Shown: positions 49,401-63,197 of the stretch, piece after piece
Layout of the letters: each line of letters opens with the position of its first letter
Numbering within the stretch: the first letter of the stretch is position 1
Assembly (NCBI RefSeq): GCF_000001735.4
Contig: NC_003070.9
Coordinates: 4,650,001 to 4,714,000, forward strand
From: Arabidopsis thaliana
Lineage: Eukaryota; Streptophyta; Magnoliopsida; Brassicales; Brassicaceae
Direction: 5' to 3'
DNA length: 64,000 nt
Notes under the pieces: model-generated
Told to the model about the DNA's origin: nothing
Database searches by the model: none
Seen by the model: only the letters and a program-made list of their open reading frames with translations
Position numbers and translations under genes: made by a program

Positions 49401-52400
49401 TTAAATTCTGTGTTTACACAAACTACCGGGATATTAAACTTTAAATTTTGTGGGTAAGCTGTAAAACAAAGTTTCGTATAAATATATATGAAGTGAAGTT
49501 TCAATATTGTTTTCTGCAAAACAATTATATAAATTGCTAATGTTTTTTTAAAATGTATTCATTCTCAACTTATATCAAATAACTCAAAAATGTTTCTAAC
49601 GACATGATTTCGATTATTTATTCATTTTTTGTCTTCGTTAAGACTTGTTCATCAATGAAACAATTACAAAACTTAAATGGATCTAACAATGAAATAAATA
49701 AAGCTTTTGACTATCTTGAGTATAATTTTTCTTTTTATTATAATACGATTTATTGTCAAAGGTTACAGCCAGAATATACACTTAACACTTATGTTGAACT
49801 ATAGGGATTCGTCTGATAATAATAAGTCATCCAAATCTATTTTTGAAAATATTTTGTAAGATAATCAAGGCTTAATGATCGATTTCTGATTACGTACTTG
49901 GCCATATATATACACTGTATACAACTTTTTTTTATTCTTTGCGAGTGCTAATGAGTAATGAGTGGCGCAGAAAATACTTAGCCTTTTTGGGCTTTAATGT
50001 TTATAAAAATGTTAAAATCACGATTGTTTTAAGTTGCAAGTGAATATTTGGCTTTAACAAAAGCATCTAAATTCGGCTTTTAGAAAAGTATCGTAATCAT
50101 TAATTGAGCCACTTGAAGATCATCAAAAAAGCAAATATAATTAATGATCTAATTAGTGTCTACAACCCTAAGACAAAGGATCCAATTCTCTCGCCCGATG
50201 AGGGGCAGAGATTATCCAAGAGGGCTCATGATTCATACATAACCCATACAAAAATCAATAGTAATATCATGACATTTATAATGAATGCAAATTTCAAAAA
50301 CTGACTACTAATAGTTAGATTTAATTTTAAACGCTGGAAAAAATATTTTATTTACTAGATGCTTTTATATAGGGTGGTGCAGATTCCCCAATATAAATCT
50401 AGTAAATGAAAGATTTATTTTTACAACAATTACAATTGAATTTAACTTTTATTAGTCTATTTTTGAAATTTTCATTCATTATGAAATGTCATAATATATT
50501 ACCAATGAATCTTGTAAGAAAATAGATATTTTTGTGACCACAAAATTAATGCCCAACGTCTATCTTTTGGTTCCAATGCGCTTGTGGTGGATCGATCATA
50601 TCTACAATGAAGGAGATATGAAGAATAGATGCAGGGACATATGGAAAATCTAAAGAAATAAATATATGGGAAAGAAAGCAACTTGCACTTTTTTTTTGTT
50701 GGTGTAAACGTTAAGAATTTGCACTTATTTTTGGATTAATGGATTTTTTTTCTTGTTGGATAGTTAAGTCCCAAAATGTATATATATCCTTTTTGGGAGA
50801 AGTTTAGCACTATCGATCAAGAATGTTTTATATACCCATATCAGCCGTTATATATACATGTGATAATATAACGCTAGTTTGAGAGACAAATTGAAATATA
50901 ATTAAACTGAAACAATAAATTTCATGCATGTTGAACTATCTATGTATTGCTGTTATTTATCATAAAAGGCAAACATCTTTTTCTTTTTCAAAAGCATAGA
51001 AACCCTATAAGCTACCGTTTTGTATTTTAAGGCTAATTAATTGTTAGTTGAACGCTAACAAATAGTCTTAAACTTCAATCTTTGTAATGATGTGAAAGAT
51101 AATATGTACACTTTACCGCTCCTAACATTCCAATTCATCACTTTTAAATATATCTGTAAAGTTATTTGTATCTTTTAATGTGATTATGTAGACGAGTTAC
51201 CAAGCAAATAAAACGATTAAAAAAACTGCAATAGATGAATTACCAAACACATAAATTTATTAAAATGTGTTACAGAAAATAAACGCATTTATTTACGAGC
51301 TTAATAGATATTCTTTTATCGTTGAAAGGAGTAGTTTTTTTTGTTGTTGTTGAAAGGATAATAGTTATGTACAATTACAAAGAAAATAGAGATCAAAATG
51401 TAGCAACGAGAAAAAAAAAAAATGTACCCAATACATGTATCCTTCTGTTTTCCTGACGGACTTTCCCCATATTATTCTACGCTATATAATTTAATAGGAG
51501 TGCTGTGCACTGGAGTTGTTAATTGTACTTTATATGAATATTTTGGGTAAAAAACAAAATGAATAGTTAATCAACGATGTATAGATTCATAAACAAAAAA
51601 GAGGAACGTCGAGGATACGATCTTGTAATTTATATTATTGCAAATGACTCATAAATTCTGTCTAATCCATACATACAATACACCTTTATTTTCATAGATA
51701 TAAACATTTGATGTAAAATAACTATTAAAGGGTGTTGAGTTCCTATCGGACAAACATTATTCTTCCAGAAAACAAAAGAGAGGAATATATTGAATTATGA
51801 TTGTTGTTCTTGACTTCTTTCTCTCTCATATTGTTGTCTACGTCATTTTCAAGCACATTTTAAATTGAATTTTTATCCTTTTATATGTGGTTAATAATCT
51901 GACAATTGTCAAAAAAAAAACTTCATATTGTTGAAGAAGACCTAACATGATCTAGCGACTAATAAGCGGTTGTAGGCATGTATAACGAACTAACTAATCC
52001 ATAAACGAATGTGTGTGTGAAAAAGAACACATTCAAAGTTGAGATTATGTTTTATCTGATATAAAGTTTGGAGTTGAAGTTTTCGTTATTGGTAAAAGGA
52101 ACAACTGCATATATAACACTTATAATCTAATCATCTGTATCGGCCAATGGCCATTTAGACCGTGTAATCAATTACTCATCAATCCGTTTAACTGACTCTG
52201 TCCGACTAAGTGAACAATTTAAGAAAATTTGAGTGTCAATCCATGACTAAGACATTAAAATCTGAAAAGATGGTATATTTTTATATATATTTTCCCACCT
52301 TCCAATTTGATCATGTCGTAATGATGGATCAGCATGTTGCTGATCGTTCTAGAATCTAATATGTGACATTATAATAGCTAGTATAATGTCCTTTGCCCAA

Positions 52401-52900
52401 TGATTTACTCACTAACTCACATGTTAGATATTTGGATCACGTTGTTCAACATGCTAACATTAACAAGTGATCGTCCTATTGTCATATCATTACTCGGTTT
52501 CATTTCTTCTCAAACTTAACATTTTTTTATCACTTTTAATTACGAACCAACAAAAAACAGAAGCTAAGATGGCATTCGGGTTTTCGATTCGACCCACTAG
52601 TTTATAAATAACTTGAAAATTCATATTTAGGCATAATTACTGATTAAAATAAAGAGCGCGATATTTGGATAAGAAATATAGTAAGAGATTTGCTTATTGC
52701 ATAAACTTAGCTAATCAATTTTATAGATAGAAAAACATTGAAAAGCAAACCGAGGGGATGCGATAACATCATGAAGCATCACAAAGCAAAATAGAAAACT
52801 TACACCAAAACCCTAAAGAAGTTCGACCAACGTGCCAAAACCCTAACTTCCTTCCCAGCCATAATTATTATTAATTTTATTAATAAGTACTAGCCATACT
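46450..52900. other. gene-poor region downstream of CYP78A5
   Basis: No convincing gene. It holds a perfect 43-bp inverted repeat (48982-49094) and a less AT-rich patch at about 47480-47830 that may be a decayed coding or transposon fragment. Open frames at 47619-47858, 48106-48477, 49604-49804 and 50104-50304 have no family features. Confidence 0.55.
48982..49094. repeat. perfect 43-bp inverted repeat with 27-base loop
   Basis: Arms 48982-49024 and 49052-49094 are exactly complementary over 43 bases; the loop is 49025-49051. A transcript would fold into a long hairpin. No protein frame is nearby. Confidence 0.95.
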
Positions 52901-52931
52901 TCATTAAACAAGTCCCCGACACGATAATCCA

Positions 52932-54592
52932 TCAAGCGAAACCAACATTCCTTGGAACAGCCTTGCACTTCAACGGATTCTTCATCTCCATAGACAGCTT
53001 CAGAACCTCAGCGAGCTCAACATCACAAGAACCCTTCACCCATTCAAAATTCTGAATTAGTTGACCAATCCAGAGATGAACAGTAGCTAGACCCATTGCT
53101 TTACCGGGACAAACCCGACGACCGGATCCGAATGGAGCCAATCTAAGATCCGAGCCCATGATGCTCACATCCTCACTAATGAACCTTTCAGGCATAAACG
53201 CTTCAGGGTCGGTCCAGATTTTAGCGTTGTGTGTGATGGACCACATGTTGACCATAGCTATGGTTCCAGCAGGGACAAGGTTAGGACCTACGTGGACGTC
53301 ATGGATAGCGAGACGAGCCCAAGAGAGAAGTGGACCAGGGGGGTGGAGCCTTAGGGTTTCTTTGACAATAGCTTGAAGGTACGGCAGTTTTGGGATGTCG
53401 GAATCAGACAAGGATCTAATATTGTTACTTGTAGCAGAAGCTATCTCTCTGTAGAGTTTATCTTGGATGTCTTGATGCAAAACCATTCTTGCAAGCACCC
53501 ATTCCACTAGAATCGCAACTGTATCTGTCCCTCTAAATATCATTTCCTAAAAAGAAAAAGAAAAATCAAAAGAATACAACTTTAGTTACCAAATATTAAA
53601 AAAAATCATATTCAAAATCCTCTCATCACAAGAAAATAGTAAAAGTAGCTTACCCAAAGAACAGCAATCATGTCAGAATCAGACAACTTTTCATCCTTTT
53701 GCAAGCCAAGCAAGACATCAACGAAGTCATTTTCCTCTCCATTGAGATTATTACCCTTCTTCATCTTGTGTTTCTCAATTATTCCGCCGACAAAAGTGTT
53801 GACTTCAGAGACCAAAGCTCTACACCTCTTCCTCACTCCTTGGAAGTCAAACCAACGAAGAAACCAAAAGTGATCACTCCAGTTAAAAATCCCAAGCAAC
53901 TCGTAGCCTTCACTCACCAGCCTCTCCAAAAAACACCCTTTTCCATTAACTTCATCAAAATCGTAGCTTTCACCAAACACTGTCGTCATTACATTATTCA
54001 AAGAACCAAAGTGAACGATCTTTTTCACTTCAACTTCACCACAAGCATCAGACGTAACAAGGCTTTTAATCTTCTTGACCATCTTCATACCGATGCCAAC
54101 TCTAACACCCTCAAAACTCGCGATTCTTCTTGGACTGAAAAGATGAGTGGAGGAGATTCTCCTCAGATTCCTCCAATACTCACCATACGGTGCGAATCCC
54201 ATGGCACGGTGAAACAAAAGCTCGTAAGCTGACTCCTTAACCGGCCGGTCAGCAAAAGCAGAGCTGCTCAAAATCTCTTTAGCCGTCTCCGGTTCACTAG
54301 AGATAACGAAACGCGAAAACCCAACTGAGAACGCCATCAACGGAGAGGCCTTGAAGCGTTTAGCAAGAGCGGCGAGAACACGGTGGGGATTGGAGCCGGA
54401 GAAGACGGAAAGAGAACCAGATGGTCCTGGAATCGAAACCCGACTCTTGGATGACCCGGTCCAGGCCCATGCGAGCCCACCTGGTGAGAGCAAGAAAGCA
54501 ACTGTGGCTATGATAAGTGAGACTGAAGCAAAGGCTTCGAAGGTTACGAGGTTAAAACTGTTAAAGAACAGAACGTAAGCTTCCGGAGACAT
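52932..54592 (-). CDS. CYP78A5: cytochrome P450 CYP78A5 (KLUH)
   Basis: Two exons, 53654-54592 and 52932-53546, give 517 residues. An N-terminal membrane anchor ([17 protein letters not shown], about residues 19-40) places it in the ER. Then come the proline hinge IPGPSGS, the I-helix IFRGTDT, the ExxR motif KETLR (E376, R379), PERF and the heme loop [14 protein letters not shown] with Cys459 as the iron ligand. The CYP78A family is plant-specific; KLUH acts non-cell-autonomously to prolong growth and sets organ and seed size, and its substrate and mobile product are unknown. The intron position just before EMIFRGTDT is typical of CYP78A genes. A TATA box lies at 54701-54707. The symbol is by recall and supported by the 517-residue length. 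Confidence 0.95.
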
Positions 54593-54700
54593 CTCAGGCT
54601 GAGTTATGGCAGGAGAGAGAGAGTGTTGTGAGTGTGAGCTAGAGAGAAGTGTTTAGAGTTTATGAAGAAGATATGAAGTGTGTGTGCATGGGAAGAGTGT

Positions 54701-54707
54701 TTATATA
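54701..54707 (-). promoter_or_regulatory. TATA box of CYP78A5
   Basis: TATATAA on the minus strand about 110 bases before the start codon. Confidence 0.6.
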
Positions 54708-56695
54708 GATGTGATTTAGTAATTAATCAGGTCTTTTGAATTAGAGTAAAATATTAATGGCGAATTAAATTTTTTAAAATTTGTATTTGCATGATAGGTC
54801 AAAAGGCTAGTCAATGGTTTAATGGCGGAGTGTTTTTTTATGTAGATTTTCATTTTGTTATTTACTAAATGTTTTTGAAACTTGCTATTTATATTCAGTC
54901 TAATAAATAAAAAATGTCATCGCTGGTATTGTATTTAAGCTAAATTTTATTGGTTTAAGATAAAAGTGAATTTATTTTTGTAAGGGTTTTGCAGGGTTTC
55001 TATGAACAATAATTTCAATGTAATGCACTTCATATGGTTTGTGTGGAGATTTAAAAACAAATTTTTTTTCATATACTTTTGCAATTATATTACCAAAATA
55101 TAGTTGTGTCATGCATAAAATATTGCAACAAAGTCAAGATATTTTCATTCATGTATAAAAAATGTTTTGGAAATACTTCACTACCATCAACTTCTACTAC
55201 TATTAGTTTTTTTTTTATAGCAATAACATACTAATATCAACATAGCATTAAAAACTAATAATAATACAACAATCTGAAAAGATTCATTCTCTCCTGATAC
55301 AGTTTTAAAACAAATGGGTGGAGATAATTAACCAGATTTAAAAATATTATTATTATCACAAAAGAGAATGCTAAAGAAGAATCAAAATGAGAATCGTAGC
55401 CGTCCTAGCCACTATTACTAAAACTTTTAATTGTACGGATTTATTCATATTTTAGTGTTGCTGACAAATTTTTAATTTGATAATAACACTAACTTGATTT
55501 AGTAGGTAAATCGTGAAATGAAAAGTTTATCATCATCATTTATGTGAAAATCGTGGTAAACATTCTGCAACTCCATCATTCCACAAGTTGAACAACTAGA
55601 ATCTAAAAAACAAACATGAGACTCTATAAGTTATTTGCCATCATTCCACATTTTATGGCAAATACACACTATTACCAATCAGAATTTTGAAAATCTACTA
55701 AAAATGGCAAACAGAATTGACTTCTTCTGTATTACTCCATTTTGTGTTTGTTTTACACTCATAAATATGAGTAATACAGACGTAAAACAGAACGATAGTA
55801 ATGCTCTTTTTTTTTTTTGCTTCTTTGCCCTCATAAATATGAGTAAAATAAAGTAAGTTTAGATCAAACGGTGCACTTAATACATGTGGCATTTAATTCA
55901 AAGGCGTGCTCACATGACGAACAGAAACAAAACAAAACCTGATCGTTTATGGCTAAGTGTTAGGGGCATCTCAAATGTTCGAGGCTTTTTATTTCACTAT
56001 TTGATAGTACTATTCGACTTTTTTTATAAAACAAAAAACGAGTTAAACTTACGAGAGACGTGGAAGGAGTCAAATCAATAGTGAAGTCAATATCAGTATC
56101 ATAATTGAAGAAGAAAATCTTTGCCGTGTGATTTTAACTTTAGAAGCCTGCGTGGTCCTTGTAATTTTTTTGCAAATCACTGTGCTCTTTTTATTTCATT
56201 TTTTTGGTTTACAAGTTGTACAAGAGAAATAAATAAACTAATAAATACTTGTACTAGGATTTATTTACGTAGAGAAGAAAATAATAAAAATAATTAAGGG
56301 GGAGACAAAGGGCAGTGATGATTATGAAAATACAGAGAGCAAGTGTAGTAGAAAGCTGACATTAGTATACACGTAAAGCTCTGTGAATGTACATGGTCTA
56401 CTGTTAGGCTTAGGCCTGCTTCGTTCAGCTAGTTTCTACTGTTTTCGTATTTTATCAGTATCTTTATTTGACAGCGAACCCTTTCACATTTACTATAGTT
56501 GTATCGATAGTAACTAAACTAGTAATAGAAATAGAGAACAACCGTTTACTAGAATTTTTACATTTTCGTATTATTATTTGATTTCGTATAATTTATCTAT
56601 AACTTAATTCTGAAAAAACAAGATTTTGGAGACCATTTTCCAATACTGTAAATTTAATAAAAAGGATCTCACTCATAATATTTCGATCAACCTAT

Positions 56696-56789
56696 ATTTT
56701 GTCTAATAATATCACAATCATTATAGTCCGAAATACTCTCATTCTTGACATTTGCAATTCCATAATATTGTGATATTATTAGACAAAAT
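56696..56789. repeat. 23-bp perfect inverted repeat
   Basis: ATTTTGTCTAATAATATCAC plus AAT at 56696-56718 is matched by its exact complement at 56767-56789, 48 bases apart. Confidence 0.9.
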
Positions 56790-56879
56790 TTATGATCTAT
56801 GATCGTCCTAAAGCCAGACCATGGTAGTCTATTAAAATACATGACTACATAGAAATGTGCAGTTACAATTTTTTTTTTT

Positions 56880-58300
56880 AAAGCATTGCGTAGTTTAATT
56901 AGATGTAGTTTTATAGCTTAAAATAGGTTGATTAGAGTTGTAGACTTGTAGTAATATATAGCAAAATCAATTCATGATATTAATTTGTCACCAAATAATA
57001 AATATTTGATAATAATTTTGAAAGTAGTTGAAATACCTAGTAGACTTTCACTGATAAATTCATAGAAATTACGATATTTATTTTATAAGAAGAGCATGAA
57101 ATAATTTTAAGCAAATACATTATGCAGTGTGAAATAGTTTGATTAGAGAATATATAATAAAAAACGACCCCGACCATGGAGTAATCATATTTAATAGTTT
57201 TTACAAACTAGTCAACCTATTTTTATTTTGAAATGTTTGATTACGATTCTGTTTTTGAAAGGAAAGCGTAAAGTAGTTTAAAGTTTATAACGTTAAGTAG
57301 TTTAATTAGAATTGTAGCATTATATAGCAAAATAGTGTATCATATTTTTTTGTCGCCGAAAACAAATATCTGATAAAAGTTTTTAAACGAATTGAAGTAT
57401 TTTGGTAGACTTTGAACAATAACAACATAGAAATACAATCACAACTCTCTCTTCTACAAATATAAGCATAAAATAGTTTAAACAAGTAGTGTGAAATAGT
57501 TTCAGAAAAGTGATAACAAGAAGTAGCAAAATCAAAACATAAAGTATTCATTTATTTCATCTCAAAAATCATACCTACATATACACAATTACAACTATAT
57601 TTTCTAAATAATACATAGAAATGTAGTTATGACTCCTTTTTAAAATACATTAGCCTGAAATATTTTTAATCAAATGAATTCATGTAACATAAAGTATGAA
57701 TACAACTACATTATGAATTAGTTTATGAGAAATTTATCATGTTTGAGTGTTTTGATTGAACATACATTATATCAAATGAATATTACGGATTTGTTTGTAA
57801 CATCATAACCACCTCTATGATACTACATGAATTTTTAAGTTATTTGTACTACACCAACATTTTCGTTAAATAGTTCGAGAAATTATGTAACATTTTTTTT
57901 TAGTTTGAATCTATCATACTTCATGTTGAAATAGATCTTAATGAATACAATTTGTTTTTCAATGTATGACAATTATCCCTCTTATAACCTATTACTCATA
58001 TTTGTTTGATAGTTTCACAATTTAATTTGAGATTTGTTTTTGTATAAATATCATTCAAATATAAATAGACATAATTTCAAATTATATATTATCATATTTT
58101 AGTTTTCTTAGATTTATCTTTATCATTTTAGATATTTATAATAGGAAATATTGCATTAATAATAATAAACATTTAATTTATGTGTATTTTAACTAATAAA
58201 AAAAGTTGATAAAGTTTTTGAAACTAATAGAAGTAGTTGATAGACTTTGACCAATAATTAAATACTTATGTAAAGAACTACATTTATGACTTTTGGGAAC
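56880..58300. repeat. diverged tandem repeats of about 0.4 kb
   Basis: Phrases recur in the same order at about 56890-57160 and 57285-57510, and partly at 58195-58290: GTAGTTTAATTAGA, ATATAGCAAAAT, GTAGACTTTGA(C/A)CAATA and GTGTGAAATAGTTT. No coding capacity. Possibly a decayed non-autonomous transposon family. Confidence 0.55.
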
Positions 58301-59634
58301 TCTGAACTCTGACAGACTTAGTTAAAAGAGCATGTTATATATATATTTTTTTTTATTGAAAAAGACATAACATCAGGAGTATTTTCACTATAGACAACTG
58401 TTTTGTTTGTAGGTCTATAATAGATTTTTTACAGTAAAGCATAAGAATAGATATGTTTGAACAAATAAGAAAGGAAGTGGAAATTGAGAGACCAATCATG
58501 TCAATGTCTCAACAACTAGACTTCATGTAGTTACACTCTCAACTAGCAAAAAGACTTCTAGTTCGGTTCAAACATAACTAGAGTGATCTCATTCTCTTGT
58601 CATCAACTCTTCCCCTTGTTTGGTATATGGCTAAGGATATGGATTGGGAATTTCTTTTTTTATTAAATCAAATATTTTCCTAACGAAAATTGCACACTGA
58701 TATTCCATTTGGATTTGGATATGGATCTTTTTTTTCCCTCAAGATTGATATGGATCTATAAATATATGCACCGAAAAAAAAAATATCTATAAATATATGC
58801 ACATGCATGTGTCGATTGATGATATTTTTTTTGTTTCATAGAATTTCTTTTTTTATATTTTATATCCAAAGGTTGATGCTTTCCATTAACTGTGAGGTTA
58901 AAAAAGACTTTACATATAATTACATTTTCCAAGTAATCAAAAACATGCATGAGCATACATTTTCAAGAAATAAAAAGGAGACACAAATTTAAGGAAATAA
59001 AAATCTAGACTATAACATTAAAATAAACCAAAATAATACAACTTCGTATACGTTGTTCAAACATTTTTCAACTTAACATTTTGATTTATAATCATATAGC
59101 TTTATCTTAGAGATAAAATTATACTCAGAAAAGTTTCGTGAAACATTTCTTGATATATGGTAGAAGTATGTACTGTTCAAACTTATCTCACCTTAATTGC
59201 TTTGGCTCCATTTTTATAAAATAATACACTCTAACTTCTTAATTAAAGATTTTTGTAAGCAAATTTGTTATCTATGCTTAGTTGTGTATTTGGTGGCTCA
59301 GAGGGCAAGCAGACATTTAAAAAAAAAAAAAAACGATTCATGGGTTCCTCGAACCATGCATATCCACTAGTTCTTTATTGGGCCGATAATAGGGGAACTC
59401 TTAAATCAGCACATCAAGCTTCGTAGGAAGAAAATATGTTTTTTGTGGGGCTTAATCTGTTTTATTTCAAAACAAATCATTCTATAACAAATTTTGATCT
59501 CAAATTCACGATTAAATAATATACACAAGTTTGAGTCTTATGAAGTATATATTTTATTGCAATGAGCCTTAAATAAAAAGTCATAATTTGTTGTTTTATT
59601 ATATAATGTTATACTGAACAAGCATTCCAAAAAG

Positions 59635-59706
59635 GCCTCCGTAGCATAGTGGTATTGCGTTCGCTTCGTAAGCGAAAGGCCGCGAGTTCGATCCTCGCCG
59701 GGGGCT
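59635..59706 (+). tRNA. tRNA-Thr (anticodon CGT)
   Basis: A 71-base cloverleaf plus discriminator. The acceptor stem is GCCTCCG/CGGGGGC with one G-T pair. The D arm has TAGCATAGTGG (A box), the anticodon stem is TTCGC/GCGAA around the loop TTCGTAA, and the T arm contains GTTCGATCC (B box). The anticodon CGT reads ACG (Thr). No intron. A T-rich stop (TTCTTTT) follows directly, and CCAAAAA precedes it, as is usual for plant Pol III tRNA genes. Confidence 0.95.
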
Positions 59707-60518
59707 TCTTTTACTCACTCTTTTTTATATCTCTTTCTTTTTTATGAAATTAGAATACAATTCTTCTTAGCCACAACTTTCCATAACTCAACAATATACA
59801 TAATCATCAAAAACAAACAATTCAAGGAAAACTTCCCTCCTTACCATAAATAATAATAGTAGTATAATTTTAGTGTAAAAATCTTGAAGAAAGCCCTACA
59901 ATACAAGGCTACAACAATCCCAATTTCTCCTCGTCGGAGATTTCTAAGTAAAACCCTAGAACTAACCATTATATATATTATAATACAAATATATTCATCC
60001 CTCCCTCTCCCTGTGTCTTACTCTGTCTTCTCTTCGAACTGATCTGAGATTTTTGATTCTGCTTCTCTTCTCATCTTCTCCCAAGGTATCGCTTTCGTTC
60101 ATAGTTCATACACCAATTTTCTTACTGTTATCAATTGTTTGATTGATATTTGTAGTTCTTCAATTTGGGTTTCATGTTCTGTCTTAAAAGTCTTTTCCTT
60201 TCTGTTGGAATCCTCTGTAAAAGCTTAATCTTTTCACATTCTTCCAATATCTAGTAGCTGTATAGAGATCTATGTAGTTCTAACGTATATTCAATTTATA
60301 GATTCTCAACTTGCAAGTCGCTTAAGTCACCAAATAAATCTCTTGTTAAAGCTATAAGAGATCTAATGAGATTTGTGGATTCCTTAGTGTTGATTTGAAT
60401 GGCAATGTGAGACTAAAATCACTACTTGTGGTTCATCCATATGAGTATGTTTTAATTTCGAGACATTTGTTTGATTATATATCTGACCTTAGTGATAATC
60501 TCTTGAATCTAGGTAGAG

Positions 60519-62332
60519 ATGGCACTTGAATCAAATGCTCCAGTGGTGGACCCAAACACTATTGGCAATTCTTTTGTTGAGAAATACTACAACCTCTTGT
60601 ATAAGTCACCATCGCAAGTGCATCAGTTTTATCTCGACGATAGTGTTTTAGGCCGTCCTGGTTCTGATGGAGAGATGGTTTCTGTCAAATCCTTGAAAGT
60701 AAGCTATTGGATGGAGTTGCTTTTTGTGTTCAAACATATGTAAATCTTGTTATTGGAAGCAAAGTTTCGTTTTTAAGAGTTGTTTAATCTTGTTTTGCAG
60801 GCTATCAATGAGCAGATTATGTCCTTCGATTACGAAATCTCAAAGATTCAGATTTTGACTGCTGATTCCCAAGCATCTTACATGAATGGAGTTGTGACTC
60901 TAGTCACAGGTTTACTAACCGTGAAAGAGGGGCAAAGAATGAGATTTTCTCAATCGTTTTTCCTTGTGCCGCTGAATGGAAGCTATTTCGTTCTCAACGA
61001 TGTCTTTAGGTATGTTGCTGATGAGATTGTTGAACCAGAAGCTAACAAGAAAGAAGTCGAGGAGGTTATTCCTCAAGTGGTCCAACCAACAGAGCAGGTA
61101 GATGAAGTTGCAGAGCCGGTTACTATCCCTACCCAACAACCCGAGGCGAAACAGACAACCGAAAATACAGTGAAGAAACCAGAAAGAGCTGTAGCAAATG
61201 GACATCCCAAAACACAGGAGGATAATGTTGTGAACGATAAAAGCAATGGTGTTGATGCTCCCAAGAAATCATTTGCACATATTGTGAGTCCTCTTTTTTG
61301 TGTGAAATCCTATTCTATAGCCTAATCTTTGCTCATATAATCTAAATATTTTGCAACTTACCCTTAGGTCCAAGATTTGGCTCAAAACGGTGCTACATTC
61401 AATGCCAAAGCTTCTCCTGCAAAGCCTAAGTCTAAGCCTGTTACAAAGCCGAGTGCTGCTCGTGAATCCAAAGCTCCTGCTCCTGTTTCTGAACACTCTT
61501 CTGCTGCAACAATCGACCAACAAGGTTTTAAATCAATGTTTTAACATTTCAGAAAAACTGATTTTCTTTCACCTTTTTCTATGTCTTAATATGATTTTAC
61601 CATTTTTCGTGTATCAGCTGAGGGTTATACGATATTTGTTGCCAACTTGCTCATGGACGCTACACCAGAGCAACTAAATGAAACATTCAAAGGTTTTGGA
61701 GCTATTACGAAAGATGGTATCCAAGTGAGAAGTTACAGGGTGAGTTGTTTATTGAATGGATCTTTTGAAGAAACTTGTTTCACAGCCAATTTTTTTGAAA
61801 TCCTCATTAAGTTTTTCTTTTGCAGCTCAAGGGAAACTGTTTTGGCTTTGTGACATTCGCATCTGCTGAAGCTGTGAAATTGGTCCTCCAGGTATGTTTC
61901 AACATCAACGATATTTCTTACAAACTTTTTGGTTATAAACTGGATTCTTCTTTTGATGTTCTACTACACAACTCTAGGCTCACAAAGAATCAGCCATCAG
62001 AATCGGAAACCGAAGAGTTTCAATAGAAGAGAAACGAGGTAAGTCAAAGTAAAGTTTAGTACTAATGTCTCCAACTTCAGGGTAGAAAAACTGAAACCAT
62101 TGGTTCCGTTGCAGGCAACAACGATAATGGAAGACCCGCAATGCGAAACGGAGGTTATAGGAACGACAACGGTTACAGAAACGATGGGTATAGGCCTCGA
62201 GGCAACGGTTCCAATGGAGGTCGAGGCTATGGAAGAAATGGATCTGAGAGACGGGGTGAATCACGCAATGGTGAGGCTCACAATGGTGATGGCAAAGTTC
62301 ATCAGAACGGTACGGTAGAAGCTAGCCGTTAA
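60519..62332 (+). CDS. NTF2-domain and RRM protein (G3BP-like)
   Basis: Seven exons, 60519-60698, 60801-61283, 61368-61524, 61619-61740, 61826-61891, 61978-62038 and 62115-62332, give 428 residues. The NTF2-like domain fills residues about 15-135 (SFVEKYYNLLYKSP, then FSQSFFLVPLNGSYFVLNDVFRY split across the core). A long Pro/Glu/Thr/Val linker leads to one RRM at about 275-350 with RNP2 TIFVANL and RNP1 CFGFVTF. The tail is Gly-, Arg- and Asn-rich (YRNDNGYRNDGYRPRG). This is the G3BP/Rasputin layout: RNA-binding scaffolds found in stress granules. A leader intron is likely between about 60086 and 60513. It stands alone between the tRNA and AFP2. Locus by recall: AT1G13730. Confidence 0.94.
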
Positions 62333-62399
62333 AATACTCAATCCAGAGGCTAAACAAGTTTGAAGTCATTTGTTAAACTCTGTTGTGTTATTGTTGTTC

Positions 62400-63190
62400 A
62401 TTTGAAATTGAGGTTTTATAGGAAGAGATAGTGAGAGGGAGAGAGAGAGATTAGAAGTTCTTTTGGAGTAGGTTTATCTCTTAGGTGATAATCCCTTCTT
62501 TGAGATTTTGTTTGGGATAACAAAAATTTGATGATTACTTTTACCTTCCATTCTGAATCATCTTCATTTGGTCCGGTTTACACATAACCAAAATTAATCG
62601 GAAGTTCGTTGTCAATTGATTGAGACATCTTTTAGGACCAAACCGAATAAAATATTTTCTAGTGAAAAAAACAAATGGGCAACGAACCCTTAAACTTATG
62701 GGCTTGATGTGAATGGTGTTGGTCTTCAAACGACGACGTATTGTAGTATTCTCTAAGTTTGCATTATTACACAAACCAACAGGTGACGAACACGTAGCAT
62801 TTTTGGTTTTTATGGTGTAAAGATCTTGACGTCCCCACTTGACTCAACAAAGTGACCCACCAAGGATTCTAAAAATCTTCTTTTCGATTTATAGATTTCA
62901 TTCTCAAACCTAACTGTCACTGAATCAATAATAATCAGACTTTTTCACTAAGTTATATTGCTCATTATGCTAATCTAAACTCTTCTCCATCAAACGATTA
63001 GTCGCCAATAATCAAACTTTACCTTGTTAATTACTTTATATTATCATTGTTAAGTCTTTTAGTTTATATACTATGGTTTATTGATGATTGCCTTTGTGTA
63101 GTAGTAGTATTCAATTACTTTTACATGGAAGTGTTTTTATTCTCCCTTCACTTTTTCACAAGCAACTTGCTTGCTTCGTGGGTCCTTTGG
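62400..63190. other. intergenic upstream of AFP2
   Basis: 3' UTR of the NTF2/RRM gene (a GAGAGAGAGA run near 62440), then spacer. No gene seen. Confidence 0.5.
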
Positions 63191-63197
63191 TCTAACC

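Larger units (their letters stand above)
54720..59630. other. gene-poor region upstream of CYP78A5
   Basis: No gene seen. The proximal part is likely the CYP78A5 promoter. It holds two copies of CTCATAAATATGAGTAA (about 55758 and 55832), a 23-bp inverted repeat (56696-56789), and diverged repeats between 56880 and 58300. The frame at 55635-55856 spans the short palindromes and is not gene-like. Confidence 0.5.

Noticed and set aside
53699-54232. 177-residue plus-strand frame
   Set aside because: Antisense shadow of CYP78A5 exon 1.
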